From an uncultured Pseudomonadales bacterium (GTDB lineage: Bacteria; Pseudomonadota; Gammaproteobacteria; Pseudomonadales; Porticoccaceae): DNA of 43,364 bases. The DNA lies in assembly GCA_943787675.1 (NCBI GenBank), contig CALSNK010000021.1, forward strand, positions 1 through 43,364. The letters run 5' to 3'. Every line of letters starts with the position of its first letter. Position 1 is the first letter of the stretch. A model generated the notes under the pieces. It was not told where the DNA came from, ran no database searches, and saw only the letters and a program-made list of their open reading frames with translations. Positions 40,124 to 43,364 of the stretch are shown here, in pieces. The translations under genes were made by a program, and so were the position numbers.

Positions 40124-40806
40124 ATGAATAGGAATCTATCAAAATTACTGCAGTCACTTGCAGGTGCCGTAGTATTATCAATGGCCAGTATGTCAATGGC
40201 CGCAACTTACACATATGACTTTGATGCCGACGAAAACGAAAGAGGTGGGCAACCACTGAATTTTGGTTGATCTGAATGTCTATGGTGCTCGACTGATTGA
40301 TAATGGTAGTTACGTTCAAGCTGAGCGTGCTAACGCTTATCTGGATTCAGGTAAAAAAGCTGGATTGGGTGTTTGTGGTACGCTTTTGGCCCAGCAGGAA
40401 GGTACCAACTGGTGTAACCCTTCAAGTGATGACAACTTGCAAGCCAATGAAGTGCTGGGTTTTGTATTTGATACGGAGAAAAAAATCTCTAACGTAGGTA
40501 TCAATGCTCCTCACGCAGATATGGCTGATGGTTCTAAGGTATTGATTTGGACTGATACTCAGGGTTTTGACTTGCTGAGTGTAGTTGCTGGCAAAATCAC
40601 TCTGGGCTTTGAGTTAACTGAAATGGCTATCTTTGGTCCTATGAGCGGCTGGTATGCCAAGCAGTGGAAATGGGGTCAGGGTACTGCAGCTCTGACGCTT
40701 GTATGTTGCTGGTATCAATGCCGTGCCAATTCCTGCTGCTGTATGGTTGTTTGGCTCTGCACTGTTAGGTCTTACTGGTTTACGTCGCCGCAAGGTAGCC
40801 GTTTAA
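40124..40806 (+). CDS. PEP-CTERM-type exported protein (VPxPAA sorting signal; two frameshifts)
   Basis: Corrected, the protein has 226 residues. It has a signal peptide ending about SMAA (residue 27), a soluble middle with two cysteines likely paired (GVCGTLL and TNWCNP), and a C-terminal sorting tail VPIPAAVWLFGSALLGLTGLRRRK. The tail's Pro motif, hydrophobic helix and basic end define the PEP-CTERM/VPLPA class processed by an exosortase. Extra T bases at about 40266-40269 and 40703-40706 break the frame; removing each restores it. An ideal taaggag precedes the ATG. No exosortase gene is in the window. The function of the mature part is unknown; extracellular matrix or surface display is typical. 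Confidence 0.82.
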
Positions 40807-40843
40807 AACCATAGTTAGCTTATGGTAGGTAAGTTCTAGCAAC

Positions 40844-40875
40844 AAAAAAACCCCGGTATTTACCGGGGTTTTTTT
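40844..40875. terminator. Bidirectional rho-independent terminator
   Basis: The 9-bp stem accccggta / taccggggt is preceded by A7 and followed by T7, so it can stop transcripts on both strands. It lies between the PEP-CTERM gene (plus) and the lipoprotein gene (minus). Confidence 0.92.
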
Positions 40876-40881
40876 ATGGTC

Positions 40882-41218
40882 TTAATACCTATCTATTTGT
40901 TCAGCATGCTCATCCATTGCGTCTTCTACTTGGCTGCCAACTTTGTTCTCTGCAGCGTCTGAAGCCTCTTCCATTGCGTCAGCCGGCACTATCCATAGCT
41001 CAGCGCACTGTCATAGCATCATCAGCCATTTCGTCCATCGCTTCAACGGCACCATCAATCGCGCCCATGGCAGTATCAGCGGCCTCTGTTGCTGCGTCTG
41101 ACATTGAAGACTCAGCGGCTGGTGCTGATGCGTCAGCTTGAGGCTCACCCGTATCACATGCGGCAAGTCCAAGTGTTGCTGCTACTGCAAAAAGCATAAG
41201 GTAATTGTTTTTCATCAT
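40882..41218 (-). CDS. Small Ala/Asp/Glu-rich lipoprotein (one frameshift)
   Basis: The N terminus is a lipoprotein signal with lipobox LAAC (cysteine at residue 21 from the first Met), followed by an acidic, alanine-rich region with repeated AMDE/ADDAM-like units. As read, the frame stops at 41000. An equally acidic continuation (ADAMEEASDAAENKVGSQVEDAMDE) is in another frame down to 40882, and a single extra base at about 41000-41020 would join them into about 111 residues. AGGAG lies four bases before the first ATG and seven before the second, so the second (41215) may be used. No known family; it is probably anchored in a membrane and helical. Confidence 0.65.
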
Positions 41219-41494
41219 GTAACTCCTAACTGGGTTAATAAATAAAGTATGCGTTGTAAAGCATAGACCAAGCTTTCTGGCTATTTCCAGATTGATTAGG
41301 TCAGCTCTTGATAAATACCTTTCGCCCCTGCTCAGGGACTGTTAGCAGCCTTAAGCCCCCCACTCTAAGCCTTAGATTGCCGCTTCAGATTGCCTGGGAG
41401 ACTTTTTCTCCCGTTTAGGCATTTAAAGGGCCTGAAGTAGTTGCCGATTCACAGGTGCTGTGGCAAACTTCACGCCCTTTTTGGCTGGGCACAG

Positions 41495-41522
41495 TTGTTG
41501 GCTTTGAACGAGCCACTAACCT
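41495..41522 (+). promoter_or_regulatory. Candidate promoter for tRNA-Leu / tig
   Basis: ttgttg (41495-41500), 16 bp, taacct (41517-41522), about 33 bases before the tRNA. The 336-bp gap 41219-41554 otherwise holds only a small hairpin, gggaga / tctccc, at 41396-41412, without a T run. Confidence 0.35.
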
Positions 41523-41554
41523 GTAGATACCCGAGGCCCAGAAAGACAGATTAT

Positions 41555-41639
41555 GCGAGTGTGGCGGAATTGGTAGACGCGCTAGATTTAGGTTCTAGTG
41601 TCTTAGGATGTGAGAGTTCGAGTCTCTCCACTCGCACCA
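41555..41639 (+). tRNA. tRNA-Leu (UAG anticodon)
   Basis: The 85-base class II tRNA has acceptor stem gcgagtg / cactcgc, D arm with attggtagac, anticodon stem ctaga / tctag with loop tttaggt (anticodon TAG at 41589-41591, reading CUA), a long variable arm (tgtcttaggatg), T-loop gttcgagtc, and encoded CCA at 41637-41639. It ends 30 bases before tig, so it may be co-transcribed and processed. Confidence 0.95.
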
Positions 41640-41669
41640 TATTTATACTATTTATGAAGAGGGCAACAC

Positions 41670-42989
41670 ATGCAGGTTTCTATTGAGTCGAGCACAGGTC
41701 TAGAGCGTCAGCTGAAGATTGGTGTCCCTGCCGACAAAATTGAACAAGAAGTAACTGCGCGTTTAGAGAAAGCGACTAAGACTGTGTCTATTAAAGGCTT
41801 TCGTAAGGGCAAGGTTCCACTGCGTGTTGTCAAACAGCATTATGGTAAAGGCGTTCGTCAGGAAGTTGTTGGCGAAATCGTTAATTCAAGCTTCTATGAC
41901 GCGATTAACCAGGAAGATCTCCGTCCTGTGGGCCAGCCGCGCATTGATGGCCTGAAAGACAAAGAAGGCCAGGATCTAGAATACATGGCGATCTTTGAAG
42001 TCTACCCAGAAGTAAAGCTAGCAGATATCAGTAAGGTAAAGTTATCGCGCCCTGTTTCAGACGTAACTGACGCCGATATGGAAACCATGATTGAAGTGTT
42101 GCGTAATCAGCAAGCGACTTTCGATGTTTCAGACAAGCCCTCTGTTGATGGCGACCAGCTGAACATCGATTTTGTGGGTACCCAGAAGAAAGAAGAATTT
42201 GCCGGCGGCAGTGCCGAAGGCCAGGATCTAGTATTAGGTTCAAACAGCATGATCCCAGGTTTTGAAGATGGCTTGGTCGGTTTGAGTGCAGGGGACGAGA
42301 CCGTTCTTAAGCTAAAATTCCCGAAAGATTATCACTCCGAAGAATTGAAAGGTAAGGCAGTACAGTTCGCCGTTAAGGTTAACTCGGTGTCGTCCAAGCA
42401 AATGCCAGAGCTGAATGACGAATTCTTCAAGCTTTACGGCGTTGAAGAGGGTGGCGAAGCCAAGTTCCGTGAAGATGTTAAAGGCAACATGGAGCGTGAA
42501 CTGCGCAATGCGATCCGCACAAAAGTTAAAAACCGTGTTATGAACCAGCTGTTTGACCTCAATAAGGTTGAATTGCCGGCAGCATTGGTTGCCAATGAAA
42601 TTACTCAGCTGAAGCAGCAAATGGTTCAGCAGTTTGGCGGCGGTCAGCAAATTGATCTGAGCATGCTTCCAGACGATATGTTTAAAGAGAAAGCCGAGCG
42701 CCGCGCTGCGTTGGGTGTAATTGTCTCTGAGCTGGTTAAGGTCGAAGGCCTAACACCAGACGAAGAGCAGGTTCGTGCTCGCGTTGATGAGATTGCCTCA
42801 ACGTATGAGCAGCCCCGTGAAGTTGTCGACTATTATTACAGTAAGCCTGAGCTGCTCAGTTCTGTCGAAGCCGTGGTTCTGGAAGATCAGGTCACTGAGT
42901 TAGTACTTTCCAAGGCCAAAGTTAAAGAAGAAGCCTTACCTTACGAAGACGCTGTTAAGCCTGATCCTGAACCAGGCAGCGAAGCTTAA
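41670..42989 (+). CDS. tig: Trigger factor, ribosome-bound chaperone
   Basis: The protein has 439 residues, normal size. The N-terminal ribosome-binding domain has the signature GFRKGKVPLRVVKQHYG (about residues 43-59). The FKBP-type prolyl isomerase domain (about 155-245) contains GDQLNIDFVGT, FAGGSAEGQDLVLGSNSMIPGFEDGLVG and FPKDYHSEELKGKAVQFAVKV. The helical C-terminal chaperone arms follow. It binds nascent chains at the ribosome exit. A good gaagaggg precedes the ATG. It has the classic position ahead of clpP and is free of frameshifts. Confidence 0.97.
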   Translation: MQVSIESSTGLERQLKIGVPADKIEQEVTARLEKATKTVSIKGFRKGKVPLRVVKQHYGKGVRQEVVGEIVNSSFYDAINQEDLRPVGQPRIDGLKDKEGQDLEYMAIFEVYPEVKLADISKVKLSRPVSDVTDADMETMIEVLRNQQATFDVSDKPSVDGDQLNIDFVGTQKKEEFAGGSAEGQDLVLGSNSMIPGFEDGLVGLSAGDETVLKLKFPKDYHSEELKGKAVQFAVKVNSVSSKQMPELNDEFFKLYGVEEGGEAKFREDVKGNMERELRNAIRTKVKNRVMNQLFDLNKVELPAALVANEITQLKQQMVQQFGGGQQIDLSMLPDDMFKEKAERRAALGVIVSELVKVEGLTPDEEQVRARVDEIASTYEQPREVVDYYYSKPELLSSVEAVVLEDQVTELVLSKAKVKEEALPYEDAVKPDPEPGSEA

Positions 42990-42999
42990 GCTGATTTTT

Positions 43000-43025
43000 G
43001 GCAGGTTGGACGAGTCCAGCTTGCC
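43000..43025 (+). other. Hairpin between tig and clpP
   Basis: ggcaggttggac / gtccagcttgcc can pair over 12 positions (two G-T pairs) with a tiny loop, 10 bases after the tig stop. There is no T run after it, so it is an attenuating or processing hairpin rather than a clear terminator. A weak promoter-like ttgccg-18-tattaa overlaps its end (43021-43050). Confidence 0.45.
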
Positions 43026-43126
43026 GATTGTTTGCGTACAACGGTATTAACAAAAGGTAAGCGTGCAAAAGGGATTGTGCGAAGCTACAGTACCCTGTAT
43101 TCAAAAATCTAATTAGCGAGGACGCA

Positions 43127-43364
43127 ATGAATTTTCAGAACCCATCTAGCATCAGTGGTTTCCCCGACGTGGAAGCCAGCGGTTTGGTCCCCATGGTTGT
43201 TGAGCAGAGTTCGAGAGGCGAAAGAGCCTACGACATCTACTCAAGACTTTTAAAAGAAAGAATCATCTTTCTGGTGGGTCCGGTTGAAGATCATATGGCT
43301 AACCTTATTGTTGCGCAGATGCTATTCCTCGAGTCTGAAAACCCAGACAAAGACATACACTCTA
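43127..43364 (+). CDS. clpP: ATP-dependent Clp protease proteolytic subunit (partial, cut by window end)
   Basis: Only the first 79 residues are present. [49 protein letters not shown] and ENPDKDI are highly conserved ClpP sequence. The catalytic Ser, His and Asp lie beyond the window. The N-terminal segment before LVPMVVE is about 20 residues, consistent with a short propeptide. The start follows gcgagga with good spacing. Confidence 0.95.
   Translation, partial: MNFQNPSSISGFPDVEASGLVPMVVEQSSRGERAYDIYSRLLKERIIFLVGPVEDHMANLIVAQMLFLESENPDKDIHS

Noticed and set aside
41396..41412. Hairpin gggaga / tctccc as a terminator
   Set aside because: The stem is only 6 bp, no T run follows it, and no gene ends just upstream.
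41441..41686. Open frame overlapping the tRNA
   Set aside because: It reads straight through tRNA-Leu and into the tig start; no Shine-Dalgarno or family features.

Overview
The window looks like chromosomal DNA of an aerobic, heterotrophic, probably marine gammaproteobacterium. The evidence is two large TonB-dependent receptors, a complete leucine-catabolic liu cluster, the E. coli-like tRNA-Leu / trigger factor / clpP order at the right end, and moderate GC. Order-level placement (Cellvibrionales-like) is inference. No phage, transposase, integrase or CRISPR array was seen.

Layout. (1) 1-1.2 kb: two copies of a 75-bp tandem repeat, an EF-hand secreted protein and a DUF2452 protein. (2) 1.4-6.1 kb, minus: an operon of amidohydrolase, short BCCT-type transporter and GMC alcohol dehydrogenase, divergent from a MEST-like alpha/beta hydrolase and a DUF1145 protein. 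(3) 7.7-10.8 kb, minus: a PhnD/PhnC/PhnE-like ABC importer whose binding protein resembles the putative selenate branch. (4) 11.1-14.7 kb, plus: DUF1330, saccharopine-dehydrogenase-like protein and TonB receptor, then DUF3422. (5) 16.3-24.3 kb, minus: liuRABCDE for leucine/isovalerate catabolism, followed by an unexpected eukaryote-type HisA isomerase. A MerR-type operator lies in front of liuR, and a repeat-rich 330-bp insert separates liuB and liuC. (6) 24.5-36.1 kb: a GntR repressor divergent from a catabolic cluster (GST, CaiB CoA-transferase, HMG-CoA-lyase-like, hydantoinase A and B, TonB receptor, N-carbamoylsarcosine-amidase-like hydrolase), with a flavin reductase converging on it. (7) 36.2-39.9 kb: FadH dienoyl-CoA reductase and an ECH1-like dienoyl-CoA isomerase, divergent from a TetR regulator; this is a set for unsaturated fatty acids. 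(8) 40.1-43.4 kb: a PEP-CTERM-type surface protein, a small lipoprotein, tRNA-Leu(UAG), tig and the start of clpP.

How they work together. The liu genes take isovaleryl-CoA to acetoacetate and acetyl-CoA. The GntR cluster reads as a pathway for import, opening of a cyclic amide, carbamoyl/amide hydrolysis, CoA activation and C-C cleavage. Its substrate is unknown, and it is the best candidate here for an undescribed system.

Quality warning. Eight genes carry about 17 single-base frameshifts. In nearly every case correcting one base restores a full-length, motif-complete protein of normal size, so most are probably sequencing or assembly errors. They concentrate at 26.4-30.0 kb.
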